DNA of 64,000 bases from Paraburkholderia phenoliruptrix (GTDB taxonomy: Bacteria; Pseudomonadota; Gammaproteobacteria; Burkholderiales; Burkholderiaceae): the NCBI RefSeq assembly GCF_019511605.1, contig NZ_JAEUAV010000018.1, positions 1 to 64,000 on the forward strand, given 5' to 3'. The position numbers were made by a program, and so were the translations under genes. Below, piece by piece: positions 51,693-60,805 of the stretch. The number at the start of each line of letters is the position of its first letter. The first letter of the stretch is position 1. The notes under the pieces are model-generated. The model did not search any database, was not told the DNA's origin, and saw only the letters and a list, made by a program, of their open reading frames with translations.

Positions 51693-54434
51693 TCAATGCG
51701 CCTCTTCCCAGTTGAGCCCCGCGCCGACTTCGGCGACGAGCGGCACTTTCAGCGCGGCGACACCGCACATCAACTCGGGCAGACGCTTGCGGACCTCGGG
51801 CAATTCTTCGTCGGGTACTTCGAGAATGAGTTCGTCGTGCACCTGCATGATCATGCGCGTGCCGATATTGGAGTCTTCGATCCACTTCTGCACCGCGATC
51901 ATGGAGAGCTTGATGAGGTCAGCGGCCGTGCCTTGCATTGGCGCGTTGATGGCCGCGCGCTCCGCGGCCTGGCGTCGCGGACCGTTGCCGCCGTTGATTT
52001 CGGGCAACCACAGTCGGCGGCCGAACACCGTTTCGACATAGCCTTTGGCTTTCGCGCTCAAACGCGTCTCGTCCATATAGCGGGCGACGCCTGGATAGCG
52101 CGCGAAGTAGCGGTCGATATACAGCTTCGCGGCGTCGCGCGTAATGCCGAGATTCGACGCGAGGCCGAACGAGCTCATGCCGTAGATCAGCCCGAAGTTG
52201 ATGACCTTCGCCACACGCCGTTGGTCGTTCGACACCTCGAGCGGCGTCACGCTGAAAATTTCCGCAGCGGTTGCGCGGTGAATGTCCTCACCCTGCGAGA
52301 AGGCGCGCAACAACGATTCGTCGCCGGAAATATGCGCCATGATGCGCAGTTCGATTTGCGAGTAATCCGCGGAGACCAGCTTGTGGCCCGGCGGCGCAAT
52401 GAAGGCTTCGCGAATGCGGCGCCCCTCGCCCGTGCGCACCGGAATGTTCTGCAGGTTTGGATCGTTCGAAGCAAGACGCCCCGTGACCGCGACGGCCTGC
52501 GCGTAGTTGGTGTGCACGCGCCCCGTGCTTACGTTGACCATGCGCGGCAGCTTGTCGGTATAGGTCGACTTCAGCTTGGACAGCCCGCGATGTTCCAGCA
52601 GGATCTTGGGCAACGGGTAATCTTCGGCGAGCTTTTGCAGCACTTCTTCGTCGGTGGACGGTGCGCCGCTCGGGGTCTTTTTCACCACAGGCAACTCGAG
52701 CTTCTCGAAGAAGATCTGGCCGATCTGTTTCGGAGAACCGAGATTGAATTCGCCACCGGCCAGTTCGTATGCCTTGCTTTCGAGTTCGATCAGCCGCGTG
52801 GCGATCTCGTTGCTTTGCTGACGCAGCTTCTCCGCGTCGATCAGCACGCCAGTGCGCTCCATCTTGCGCAGCACGCGCGAGGTCGGCACTTCGATGTCGC
52901 GGTAAACATTCTCGAGCGTTTTTTCGGCAGCGAGTTGCGGGTACATCGTTTGATGCAAACGCAACGTGATGTCCGCGTCTTCCGCCGCGTATTCGGCAGC
53001 CTTCTCCAGCGCGACTTCGTCGAAGCCGATTTGCTGCGCGCCCTTGCCCGCCACGTCTTCGTACTTGATCGTCTTGACGCCCAGATGGCGCAACGCAAGG
53101 TTGTCCATGTCGTGCGGGCGGTGCGATTCGAGCACGTACGATTGCAGCAGCGTGTCGTGCTCGATGCCGCGCATTTCAATGCCGTAATTCGCGAGCACCT
53201 GCTCGTCGTACTTCAGATGCTGGCCGACTTTCTTGTGCTGCGGGCTTTCAAGCCACGGCTTGAGCTTCGCGAGCACTTCTTCGCGCGGCAATTGCACGGG
53301 CGCGTCGGGACCGCGATGGGCAACCGGCACATAAGCGGCACGCCCCGCTTCAACGGAGAACGACAGACCCACGATCTGCGCGGTCATGGGATCGAGCGAA
53401 GTGGTTTCCGTGTCGAACGAAGTCAGCTCAGCCGCGTTGATCCGTTGCAGCCACGCGTCGAATTGTTCCCATGTCTGCACGGTTTCATAGTGACGTTCAT
53501 GGTCGACGGTGAGCGCCGGCGGCACGTCGGTTTCCGGACCTTCTACCGCGTCGGCAATTTCGACCTCGCGCAGCCAGGTCTTGAAGCCGTGGCGCGTGAA
53601 CACGTCGCGCAGCTCCTCCCGCGATTCCGGGCGGCTCTGCAAATTCTCCTCGATCGACGTGATGTGTCCGGTCAGATCGCAATTGCGTTCCACCGTAACG
53701 AGCTTGCGCGCCATGGGCAGGAAGTCGAGCGCACGTCGCAGATTGTCTCCTACCGCACCTTTGATCTCGCCTGCATGTGCGACGATTCCATCCAGCGACT
53801 CGTACTGCGTGAGCCATTTGAGCGCGGTCTTGGGCCCGCATTTCTCGACACCCGGCACGTTGTCGACGGTATCGCCAATCAGCGACAGGTAGTCGACAAT
53901 GCGCTCCGGGGGCACGCCGAACTTGGCAAGCACGCCGGCACGGTCGAGTTTTTCGTTGGTCATCGTATTGATGAGGGTGACATGATCCGACACGAGCTGC
54001 GCCAGATCCTTGTCCCCGGTCGACACGATCACGTTCATGCCACGATTTTCCGCCTCGGTGCTGAGCGTGCCGATCACATCGTCGGCTTCCACGCCGTCGA
54101 TCATCAGAAGCGGCCAGCCGAGCGCGCGCACGGCCACGTGAATCGGTTCGATCTGCCGCGAGAGGTCGTCCGGCATGGAAGGACGATTCGCCTTGTACTC
54201 GGGATACCAGTCATCGCGAAACGTTTTGCCCTTGGCGTCGAACACGCACGCGCTATACTCTGCTGTGACTTCCTTGCGCATGCGCCGCAGCATGTTGATC
54301 ATCCCGTAGAGCGCACCCGTGGGGCCACCATCGGGCCCGCGCAGATCAGGCATCGCATGGTAGGCCCGGTACAGATAACTCGAACCGTCGACCAATAGCA
54401 GGGTCTTACCTTCAAGGCTTCGTTCTTCAGGCAT
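51693..54434 (-). CDS. polA: DNA polymerase I
   Basis: A 913-residue repair and Okazaki-processing polymerase with all three domains. The 5'-3' nuclease is about 1-300 (LLVDGSSYLYRAYHAM, IDGVEADDVIGTLS). The 3'-5' proofreading domain appears active, with SFDTETTSLDPM near 345. Polymerase motifs A, B and C read DYSQIELRIMAHISGDES, RRVAKVINFGLIYGMSSFG and QVHDELILEVP. The start codon is 1 bp from the divergent LOG gene start, so its promoter must lie inside that gene. Confidence 0.98.
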   Translation of the reverse strand: MPEERSLEGKTLLLVDGSSYLYRAYHAMPDLRGPDGGPTGALYGMINMLRRMRKEVTAEYSACVFDAKGKTFRDDWYPEYKANRPSMPDDLSRQIEPIHVAVRALGWPLLMIDGVEADDVIGTLSTEAENRGMNVIVSTGDKDLAQLVSDHVTLINTMTNEKLDRAGVLAKFGVPPERIVDYLSLIGDTVDNVPGVEKCGPKTALKWLTQYESLDGIVAHAGEIKGAVGDNLRRALDFLPMARKLVTVERNCDLTGHITSIEENLQSRPESREELRDVFTRHGFKTWLREVEIADAVEGPETDVPPALTVDHERHYETVQTWEQFDAWLQRINAAELTSFDTETTSLDPMTAQIVGLSFSVEAGRAAYVPVAHRGPDAPVQLPREEVLAKLKPWLESPQHKKVGQHLKYDEQVLANYGIEMRGIEHDTLLQSYVLESHRPHDMDNLALRHLGVKTIKYEDVAGKGAQQIGFDEVALEKAAEYAAEDADITLRLHQTMYPQLAAEKTLENVYRDIEVPTSRVLRKMERTGVLIDAEKLRQQSNEIATRLIELESKAYELAGGEFNLGSPKQIGQIFFEKLELPVVKKTPSGAPSTDEEVLQKLAEDYPLPKILLEHRGLSKLKSTYTDKLPRMVNVSTGRVHTNYAQAVAVTGRLASNDPNLQNIPVRTGEGRRIREAFIAPPGHKLVSADYSQIELRIMAHISGDESLLRAFSQGEDIHRATAAEIFSVTPLEVSNDQRRVAKVINFGLIYGMSSFGLASNLGITRDAAKLYIDRYFARYPGVARYMDETRLSAKAKGYVETVFGRRLWLPEINGGNGPRRQAAERAAINAPMQGTAADLIKLSMIAVQKWIEDSNIGTRMIMQVHDELILEVPDEELPEVRKRLPELMCGVAALKVPLVAEVGAGLNWEEAH

Positions 54435-54435
54435 T

Positions 54436-55179
54436 ATGACTAAGAGAAAAGTGATTCCGAGTCTGCGATCACTCGCAGATCAAGAGCGCGCAACGGCAAA
54501 AAAAGCCCGCGCATCGTGGCAGATGTTCACGATTATGGCAGAGTTTATCGAGGCGACCGAGTACCTCTCGGAGATTCGCCCGGCTGTCAGCATCTACGGT
54601 TCAGCGCGTCTGAAACCGAACTCGCCGTATTACAAACTAGCCACGCAGATTGCGCGCAAGCTCTCGGATGCGGGCTTCGCCGTGATCTCCGGCGGCGGCC
54701 CCGGCATCATGGAAGCCGCCAACAAAGGCGCGCATGCAGGCAAGGCGCCTTCGGTCGGGCTGAACATCGAATTGCCGCATGAGCAGTCCGGCAACCAGTG
54801 GCAGGACATCTCGCTGCGTTTTCGGCACTTCTTCACGCGCAAGGTTACGTTCGTCAAGAACTCCGACGCCGTGATCGTCATGCCCGGCGGTTTCGGCACG
54901 CTCGACGAACTCGCCGAAGTGCTCACGCTGATTCAAACCAAGAAGTCGCGCCACGTGCCGATCATTCTGGTGGGCGCCGAGTTCTGGGAAGGGCTGCTCG
55001 CGTGGTTCAAGAATTCGCTCACGCCCATGGGCCTCATCAATCCGACCGACATCGACCTGATGCAGGTGATCGACGATCCGGACCAGGTTCTGGAAGCGGT
55101 GCTCAAGTTCTACGAAGACCGCGAAGGTGCGGAGCCGCAGCCCACCAAGTCGGAAGAAGACCGGATGTTCTACCTGTAA
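54436..55179 (+). CDS. LOG family protein (Rossmann-fold nucleotide-binding)
   Basis: A 247-residue member of the LOG/TIGR00730 family, whose characterised members hydrolyse nucleoside 5'-monophosphates to base plus ribose phosphate (cytokinin-activating activity in some). The signature PGGFGTLDELAEV lies near 155-167 and the nucleotide loop SGGGPGIMEAANKGA near 87-101. An N-terminal basic helix (about 1-35) precedes the fold. It starts one base from the polA start in the opposite direction; an internal ATG (residue 34) is an alternative. A weak hairpin terminator follows. Confidence 0.9.
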   Translation: MTKRKVIPSLRSLADQERATAKKARASWQMFTIMAEFIEATEYLSEIRPAVSIYGSARLKPNSPYYKLATQIARKLSDAGFAVISGGGPGIMEAANKGAHAGKAPSVGLNIELPHEQSGNQWQDISLRFRHFFTRKVTFVKNSDAVIVMPGGFGTLDELAEVLTLIQTKKSRHVPIILVGAEFWEGLLAWFKNSLTPMGLINPTDIDLMQVIDDPDQVLEAVLKFYEDREGAEPQPTKSEEDRMFYL

Positions 55180-55250
55180 CGTCCGGGCTGAGCGGCCCTT
55201 TTGCTTTCGCGCGCGGCACGGCCAGCACGACCGCGCGAAGTCTCTAGCCG

Positions 55251-55275
55251 AACGGGCAGCCTTGTGCTGCCCGTT
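55251..55275. terminator. Hairpin between the LOG gene and the LysR gene
   Basis: A 10-bp stem AACGGGCAGC/GCTGCCCGTT with a CTTGT loop between converging genes; T runs are short on both strands. Confidence 0.6.
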
Positions 55276-55280
55276 TGCGT

Positions 55281-56189
55281 TCATACCGGCGCTTGCGTTT
55301 GCACGTCGTCGTGCTGATCGCCTTGCGCCTGCAGCCACGCGCAGAATTGCGCGACCAGCGGCGCGCTCGCCACCTCGCGGCGCGCGACCCACCAATAGCC
55401 GCGCGCGTCGAGACGCGGCCCGGCAAGCGGCATGACGAGCCGGCCCGACGCAAGCTCATCGGCGACCAGCGGTAGCGGGCCTAGCGCTACGCCGAGCCCA
55501 TCCACGGCAGCCTGCAAGGCCAGATAGAAGTGATCGAACGACTGCTTTTTGCGGCATTTCGCTGTCACGCCCGCGGCGGATAACCAGTTGCTCCACGCAT
55601 CCGGCCGCGTGTCCGAATGCAGCAGCACGTGCCGCGCGAGATCGTCCGCGCTTCTGATTGGCGAGCGTTGCAGCAACGCAGGACTGCAGACCGGCACCTC
55701 GCTTTCGCCGAGGAAATGGCCGCTCACGCAATTGGGCCAATGTGCGGGGCCGCGCCGCACGGCGACGTCGAAACTGTCCAAGGTCTCGACGGGCGCATTC
55801 GAGGTGGCAAGCCGCAGTTCCACATTGGGCACTTTGCGCTGGAATTGATGCAGGCGCGGCAGCAGCCACTTCATCGCGAAAGTGGGCAGCGCATTCACAC
55901 GCAGCACGTGCACCACGCCCGAGTCGCGCAACTGGTCCGTGGCGTGCGCGATGCTGTCGAACGCAGCCTGTACCGTGGACAGATAGCGGCGGCCGTCGGC
56001 CGTCAGCCGCACACGCTTGCCGTGACGCTGGAACACCTGCACGCCGAGCCACGCCTCGAACGCCGCGACCTGCCGGCTGATTGCACCATGAGTCACATGC
56101 AGCTCGTTGGCGGCGGCGCTGAAGCTTTCATGACGCGCCGCGGCTTCAAAGGCGCGTAGCGCGGGAAACGGAGGAAGATTGCGAGCCAT
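55281..56189 (-). CDS. LysR-type transcriptional regulator (GcvA-like)
   Basis: A 302-residue LTTR. The N-terminal helix-turn-helix reads FPALRAFEAAARHESFSAAA then ELHVTHGAISRQVAAFEAWL (about residues 8-48), followed by the GcvA-like effector domain (LRVNALPTFAMKWLLPRLHQ near 97). The effector is unknown. It is divergent from a chromate-transporter gene pair across 96 bp, which contains an inverted repeat fitting a LysR box, so it probably controls itself and the chrA genes. Confidence 0.9.
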   Translation of the reverse strand: MARNLPPFPALRAFEAAARHESFSAAANELHVTHGAISRQVAAFEAWLGVQVFQRHGKRVRLTADGRRYLSTVQAAFDSIAHATDQLRDSGVVHVLRVNALPTFAMKWLLPRLHQFQRKVPNVELRLATSNAPVETLDSFDVAVRRGPAHWPNCVSGHFLGESEVPVCSPALLQRSPIRSADDLARHVLLHSDTRPDAWSNWLSAAGVTAKCRKKQSFDHFYLALQAAVDGLGVALGPLPLVADELASGRLVMPLAGPRLDARGYWWVARREVASAPLVAQFCAWLQAQGDQHDDVQTQAPV

Positions 56190-56191
56190 GC

Positions 56192-56210
56192 TTGTGATTG
56201 TAAGTCACAA
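56192..56210. promoter_or_regulatory. LysR-type operator (inverted repeat)
   Basis: TTGTGATTGTAAGTCACAA has 6-bp arms TTGTGA/TCACAA around 7 nt and contains the T-N11-A core of LysR boxes (TGA...TCA). It is 2 bp upstream of the regulator start and 76 bp before chrA, as expected for an autoregulatory shared operator. Confidence 0.75.
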
Positions 56211-56285
56211 AGCCGGGCGCAAAAATCGTTTTGCCGCGCGGCGGTTCGGCGCTAACCTCCTGAGCTTCAATTGGAAGCAAAGCAT

Positions 56286-56855
56286 ATGGACCACAACCTC
56301 ACCTCATTCGACCCGACCGCGGCGCCGAAACCCACGTTACGGGAAATTTTCGGCGGCTTTCTCGGCCTCGGGCTCATTTCGTTTGGCGGCGCATTGCCGC
56401 TCGCGCGTCGCGCGCTCGTCGAGCAGCGCCGCTGGCTGAGCGCCGAGGACTTCACCGATCTGCTCGGCCTTTGCCAATTCCTGCCAGGCGGCAATGTGAT
56501 CAATCTGTCGGTTGCAGTCGGCATGCGTTTTCGCGGCGTGCCGGGCGCGCTTGCCGGCTTGCTCGGGTTGATCGCCGGGCCTTCGCTGGTGGTCATCGGA
56601 CTGGGCGTCCTGTACGAACGCACGCAGGACGACCCGCATGTGCGTCATCTGTTCGCGGGGCTTGCGGCGGCCGCGGCGGGCCTTCTCATTTCCATGGCGG
56701 TGAAGATCGTGCTGCCGCTGCGCAACAAACCCATGGCCGCGCTCATTGCCGCGCTTGGCTTCGTCGCGATTGCGGTCATGCGGTTGCCGCTTTTGCCCAC
56801 CATGCTGGTACTGACGCCGCTCAGCATCTATCTTGCATCGAGGAGCGCACGATGA
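56286..56855 (+). CDS. Chromate transporter, ChrA family, N-terminal-type half
   Basis: A 189-residue membrane protein of the short-chain CHR family. The family signature FLGLGLISFGGALPLARRAL (near 31-50) and the CQFLPGGNVINLSVAVGMRF block (near 69-88) are clear; about five or six hydrophobic segments follow. Short-chain CHR proteins work as pairs and export chromate by antiport or symport with sulfate. The ATG at 56286 has GGAAG 8 nt upstream; a TTG in frame at 56271 is the alternative. It overlaps its partner by 4 nt. Confidence 0.88.
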   Translation: MDHNLTSFDPTAAPKPTLREIFGGFLGLGLISFGGALPLARRALVEQRRWLSAEDFTDLLGLCQFLPGGNVINLSVAVGMRFRGVPGALAGLLGLIAGPSLVVIGLGVLYERTQDDPHVRHLFAGLAAAAAGLLISMAVKIVLPLRNKPMAALIAALGFVAIAVMRLPLLPTMLVLTPLSIYLASRSAR

Positions 56856-57379
56856 ACGACACGCTCGTTTCCCTCGCCATCATTTTCAGCCAGCTTTCGC
56901 TGCTTGCGTTCGGCGGCGGCAACACGATTCTTCCGGAAATGCAGCGTCAGGTCGTGGAGGTGCATCACTGGATGCCCGCGAGCGAGTTCAGCGCGCTCTT
57001 CGCGCTCGCGCAAGCCGCGCCCGGACCCAACCTGATGATCGTGACGCTGATCGGGTGGCACGTGGCCGGCTGGTCTGGCATGCTGGTTACGTCGATTGCG
57101 AAGTTCGGACCGTCGTCGATCGTGACGATACTCGCACTGCACGCGTGGGACCGCTTCAAGGACCGGCCGTGGCGACGCTACGCACAATTGGGACTCGTGC
57201 CCGTGACGGCGGGCATCGTCGCGGCAAGCGCGGCGTTGATTGCGCAGGCGTCGGATTCAACGGCAATCGCATGGGCGATCACCGCGTTCACAGCAGCTAT
57301 CGCGTTGAAGACGCGCATTCACCCGCTATGGTTGCTGGCCGCGGGCAGCCTCATCGGGTTGACGGGTTTCGGGCAGTAA
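56852..57379 (+). CDS. Chromate transporter, ChrA family, C-terminal-type half
   Basis: A 175-residue membrane protein that pairs with the preceding gene. The homologous signature is FSQLSLLAFGGGNTILPEMQ (about 12-31), with ALAQAAPGPNLMIVTLIGWH (about 51-70). About five membrane segments are visible, probably in opposite orientation to the partner. The 4-nt ATGA overlap implies translational coupling. The pair is adjacent to a divergent LysR-type gene and its operator. Confidence 0.88.
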   Translation: MNDTLVSLAIIFSQLSLLAFGGGNTILPEMQRQVVEVHHWMPASEFSALFALAQAAPGPNLMIVTLIGWHVAGWSGMLVTSIAKFGPSSIVTILALHAWDRFKDRPWRRYAQLGLVPVTAGIVAASAALIAQASDSTAIAWAITAFTAAIALKTRIHPLWLLAAGSLIGLTGFGQ

Positions 57380-57470
57380 GCGAACGGCTCCTGGCGAGCG
57401 GCGTCGCGCACTCGTCATCAACGCTTTCGCGGCAGCAGCGCGCGGACCGCGCGCCGCTGCAACCACCGGC

Positions 57471-58997
57471 TTACTGAAACGCCACTTCAGCGAAACTGCG
57501 CAGTTTGCGGCTATGCAACCGATGCAGCCCGTTCTCGCGCAAAAGCTCCATGGCTTTCACGCCGATCTGCAAGTGCTGGTCGACCTGCGCGCGATAGAAC
57601 TGATCGGCCATGCCCGGCAGTTTCAACTCGCCGTGCAGCGGTTTGTCGGATACGCACAGCAAGGTTCCGTAGGGCACGCGGAAGCGGAATCCGTTTGCGG
57701 CAATGGTCGCGCTTTCCATGTCCAGCGCAATCGCGCGGCTTTGCGACAGCCGTTGCACCGGTTCGCGATGATCGCGCAGCTCCCAGTTGCGGTTGTCGAC
57801 ACTGGCCACCGTGCCTGTGCGCATCACGCGTTTCAGTTCGACGCCGTCCAGTTGCGTGACCTGCGCAACCGCGCGCTCCAACGCGACCTGCACTTCGGCG
57901 AGCGCCGGAATCGGCACCCACAGCGGCAAATCCGCATCGAGCACGTGATCCTCGCGCACGTAGCCGTGCGCGAGCACATAGTCGCCGAGGCGCTGCGTAT
58001 TGCGCAACCCTGCGCAGTGGCCGAGCATGATCCACGCATGCGGACGCAGCACGGCGATGTGATCGGTAATGGTCTTCGCGTTGGAGGGCCCCACGCCGAT
58101 GTTGATCATCGTGATGCCGTTGCCGTCCGCGCGCTTCAGGTGATACGCCGGCATTTGCGGCAGGCGCGGCGGCGCGGTGCCTTCCTGCGCCTGCTCGCCG
58201 AGATTCTCGTTGTAGGTCACCACGTCGCCGGGTTCGACAAACGAGGTGTATTCGCTGCGGTAGGCGCGCAGTTCTTCGTCGTCGGTACGGGCCATCATCG
58301 TGCGGCCCAGTTTGACGAACTCGTCGATATAGAACTGATAGTTCGTGTACAACACGTAGTTCTGGCAATGCGTGGGCGAGGTCGCCGTGTAGTGCTTCAG
58401 CCGATGCAGCGAAAAGTCCACCCGCGCCGCCGTGAACAACGCAAGCGGATGCGGCTCGCCGGCGAGCGGCTCATACGTGCCGTTGACGATGCGGTCGTCG
58501 AGCAGCGCGAGGTCCGGCGTGTCGAACACGTCGCGCATCAGGAAGAGGCGCTCGCGATCCAGGTCGCCTTCCAGGTGAATGCCCTCTGCAAACGCAAAGT
58601 GAATGGGAATGGGGTGCGTGGAAACGCCGACTTCGATCTTCACATGATGGTTTTTCGCAAGGAGCCGCAACTGCTCGCGATAGTAGTTGCCGAACAGATC
58701 GGGCCGCGTGACCGTGGTCTCGAACACGCCGGGCCCTGCGACAAAACCATACGAGCGGCGCGAATCGATATGCGTGTTCACTTCGGTGCACACGCGCACG
58801 AACGGATAGCAGGCGCGCACACGGCGCTCGAATAGTTCATTGCGGCGATAGCGTGCAAAGGCGTCGCGCAAAAAGGAGGTGTTCGCTTCGTAAATCGCCG
58901 ATAGTCGGGTCACGGCTTCGGCGGCGTCGTCGAACGATTCGGTCGGGAAGCTGTTGGCGGGAGTTTGCACCGCGCGTTGATTGGTATCGTTGTTCAT
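57471..58997 (-). CDS. amn: AMP nucleosidase
   Basis: A 508-residue enzyme that splits AMP into adenine and ribose 5-phosphate, regulating the adenylate pool. The N-terminal regulatory domain (about 1-190) precedes a nucleoside-phosphorylase-like catalytic domain with MINIGVGPSNAKTITDHIAV near 300, MLGHCAGLRNTQRLGDYVLA near 327 and ALDMESATIAANGFRFRVPY near 430. GAGGCG before the ATG at 58997 supports the start. Monocistronic; convergent with chrA. Confidence 0.95.
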   Translation of the reverse strand: MNNDTNQRAVQTPANSFPTESFDDAAEAVTRLSAIYEANTSFLRDAFARYRRNELFERRVRACYPFVRVCTEVNTHIDSRRSYGFVAGPGVFETTVTRPDLFGNYYREQLRLLAKNHHVKIEVGVSTHPIPIHFAFAEGIHLEGDLDRERLFLMRDVFDTPDLALLDDRIVNGTYEPLAGEPHPLALFTAARVDFSLHRLKHYTATSPTHCQNYVLYTNYQFYIDEFVKLGRTMMARTDDEELRAYRSEYTSFVEPGDVVTYNENLGEQAQEGTAPPRLPQMPAYHLKRADGNGITMINIGVGPSNAKTITDHIAVLRPHAWIMLGHCAGLRNTQRLGDYVLAHGYVREDHVLDADLPLWVPIPALAEVQVALERAVAQVTQLDGVELKRVMRTGTVASVDNRNWELRDHREPVQRLSQSRAIALDMESATIAANGFRFRVPYGTLLCVSDKPLHGELKLPGMADQFYRAQVDQHLQIGVKAMELLRENGLHRLHSRKLRSFAEVAFQ

Positions 58998-59198
58998 CTT
59001 CGTTCGCCTCTATTAATGAGACGACATTACCACGGAAGCCGTGATAGCAAAATGACCTTGCCGCGCTCCCCGGCATGCGCCGGCGGGAGGTTCGCACGAT
59101 GGCGGACGCGTCGCGCGAAAGCAGCGCAAAATAAGGTGATCGCGCCCGTGCCAGAGGTTGGATTTGCTAGAATCGGGGCACCATTCTGGAGAATCACC

Positions 59199-59594
59199 AT
59201 GAAGCCGCTCCTTCCCGTCGCCGTTGCACTGGCCCTTGCCTGCGGCAACGCCGCGATGGCTGCCCAGCCTGTCGACGACACGCCGCCCCCGGGCGCACCG
59301 CAGTCCGCCAACGAACGCGCCGGGCTGCCCGATCTGGAAAAGATCAACCGGCCGGCCGCGCAGGTCAGCTCGAAGGTCGAGATCAATGTCCCGCGCACGC
59401 CGAGCTTCTATGAGCGCAGCGCGAACGGCACTGAAATCACCGAATACCGCGACAAAGGCAAGCCTGTCGAAATCAACGTGCGTTCCAACCTCGGCACGCG
59501 CTATCACATGAGCGCGCCGCTCGACACGTCGCCAGCCGTGCGCGATAACGGCCGCGCGAGCACCCGTTTGCCGTCCGTCAATCTGACCTATTGA
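59199..59594 (+). CDS. DUF2782-type exported protein
   Basis: A 131-residue protein with a signal peptide (MKPLLPVAVALALACGNAAM, cleavage near residue 22). The mature part fits the DUF2782 family as recalled: an NGTEITEYRDKGKPVEINVR segment near 83-102 followed by GTRYHMSAPL. Function unknown, probably periplasmic. GGAGAA at 59188-59193 supports the ATG at 59199. It lies 215 bp upstream of thrB, an arrangement I recall in other betaproteobacteria (often beside polA). Confidence 0.78.
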   Translation: MKPLLPVAVALALACGNAAMAAQPVDDTPPPGAPQSANERAGLPDLEKINRPAAQVSSKVEINVPRTPSFYERSANGTEITEYRDKGKPVEINVRSNLGTRYHMSAPLDTSPAVRDNGRASTRLPSVNLTY

Positions 59595-59809
59595 TGCATG
59601 GCGGGGCAGGCGCAGCGCCGCTTCGCCGACACGCCCCGCCCCTCGCGTCGCGGGGTGAGCCGCTGTAACCGTTAGAACATCGCTGTTGCCGTGCATCCCG
59701 CTGCCGTTTGCGAACCCGCCTGTTCGCGCGTTCGCCGCTGCCTCGACCACCGCACGTATGCTGCTGGCCGCACCGCGCCAGCCCGACGAACCTGATCCGA
59801 CTTTTCCGC

Positions 59810-60805
59810 ATGGCTGTCTTCACCGCTGTTACCGAATCCCAACTCGCAGACTGGATGCGCCATTACGATCTCGGCGAGGTCGTCGAATTTCGCGGCATTA
59901 CATCCGGCATCGAGAACAGCAATTTTTTTCTGACGACGACGCGCGGCGAATACGTCCTCACCATTTTTGAAAAGCTCACAGCGGAGCAGCTGCCGTTCTA
60001 CCTGGATCTGATGCGGCATCTCGCAGCGCACCGCGTGCCGGTGCCCGACCCCATGCCGCGCGAGGACGGCTCGCTGTTCGGCATGCTGCTCGGCAAGCCC
60101 GCGGCTATCGTGACGAAACTGGAAGGCGCGCCGGAACTCGCGCCGGGCGTCGAGCACTGTGTCGAAGTCGGGCAAATGCTTGCGCGCATGCACCTGGCCG
60201 GGCGCGATTACACGGGCTACCAGCCGAATTTGCGCAGCCTGCCGTGGTGGAAGGAGACGGTGCCGACCATCCTGCCGTTTCTCGAAGGCGAGCAGCGCGA
60301 GTTGCTGTCGTCGGAACTTGCGTATCAGGAGGCGTTTTTCGCATCCGCGGATTACGCCGCGCTGCCCGGCGGCCCGTGCCATGCCGACCTGTTCCGCGAC
60401 AACGCGATGTTCGCGCACGCCGCGCCCGGAACAGGCCACGAAGTGCGCCTCGGCGGCTTCTTCGACTTTTACTTCGCCGGCTGCGACAAGTGGCTGTTCG
60501 ACGTCGCGGTGACCGTCAACGACTGGTGCGTGGACCTCGCGAGCGGCAAGCTCGATCAGGCGCGCACCGAGGCCATGCTGCGCGCGTATCAGACCGTGCG
60601 TCCTTTTACCGTCGAGGAAAATCGCCATTGGGGCGATATGCTGCGGGCGGGCGCATACCGTTTCTGGGTGTCGCGGCTGTATGATTTTCATCTGCCGCGC
60701 GCGGCCGAACTGCTCAAACCGCACGATCCCGGCCATTTCGAGCGCATTCTGCGCGAGCGCCTGTCCGGCGTAGCACTTCCAGGCATCCATACCTCATGCA
60801 ACTGA
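59810..60805 (+). CDS. thrB: Homoserine kinase (ThrB, choline-kinase-like type)
   Basis: A 331-residue aminoglycoside-phosphotransferase-fold homoserine kinase, which phosphorylates homoserine in threonine synthesis. Family features are FRGITSGIENSNFFLTTTRG near 26-45, the catalytic-loop CHADLFRDNAMF near 188-199 (Asp as base, Asn for metal) and FDFYFAGCDKWLFDVAV near 214-230. ATG at 59810 begins the family N-terminus (AVFTAVTESQLADWM); the longer frame is rejected. Its end overlaps the next gene by 10 nt. Confidence 0.94.
   Translation: MAVFTAVTESQLADWMRHYDLGEVVEFRGITSGIENSNFFLTTTRGEYVLTIFEKLTAEQLPFYLDLMRHLAAHRVPVPDPMPREDGSLFGMLLGKPAAIVTKLEGAPELAPGVEHCVEVGQMLARMHLAGRDYTGYQPNLRSLPWWKETVPTILPFLEGEQRELLSSELAYQEAFFASADYAALPGGPCHADLFRDNAMFAHAAPGTGHEVRLGGFFDFYFAGCDKWLFDVAVTVNDWCVDLASGKLDQARTEAMLRAYQTVRPFTVEENRHWGDMLRAGAYRFWVSRLYDFHLPRAAELLKPHDPGHFERILRERLSGVALPGIHTSCN

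Noticed and set aside
51549..54398. A 949-codon open frame antisense to polA
   Set aside because: It is a high-GC shadow: Arg/His-rich, no domain resemblance, and polA on the other strand is complete with all catalytic motifs. The same applies to long antisense frames over rpoD (34364-36562), shc (21331-23358), hpnN (16801-18876) and the hybrid kinase (28347-30674).
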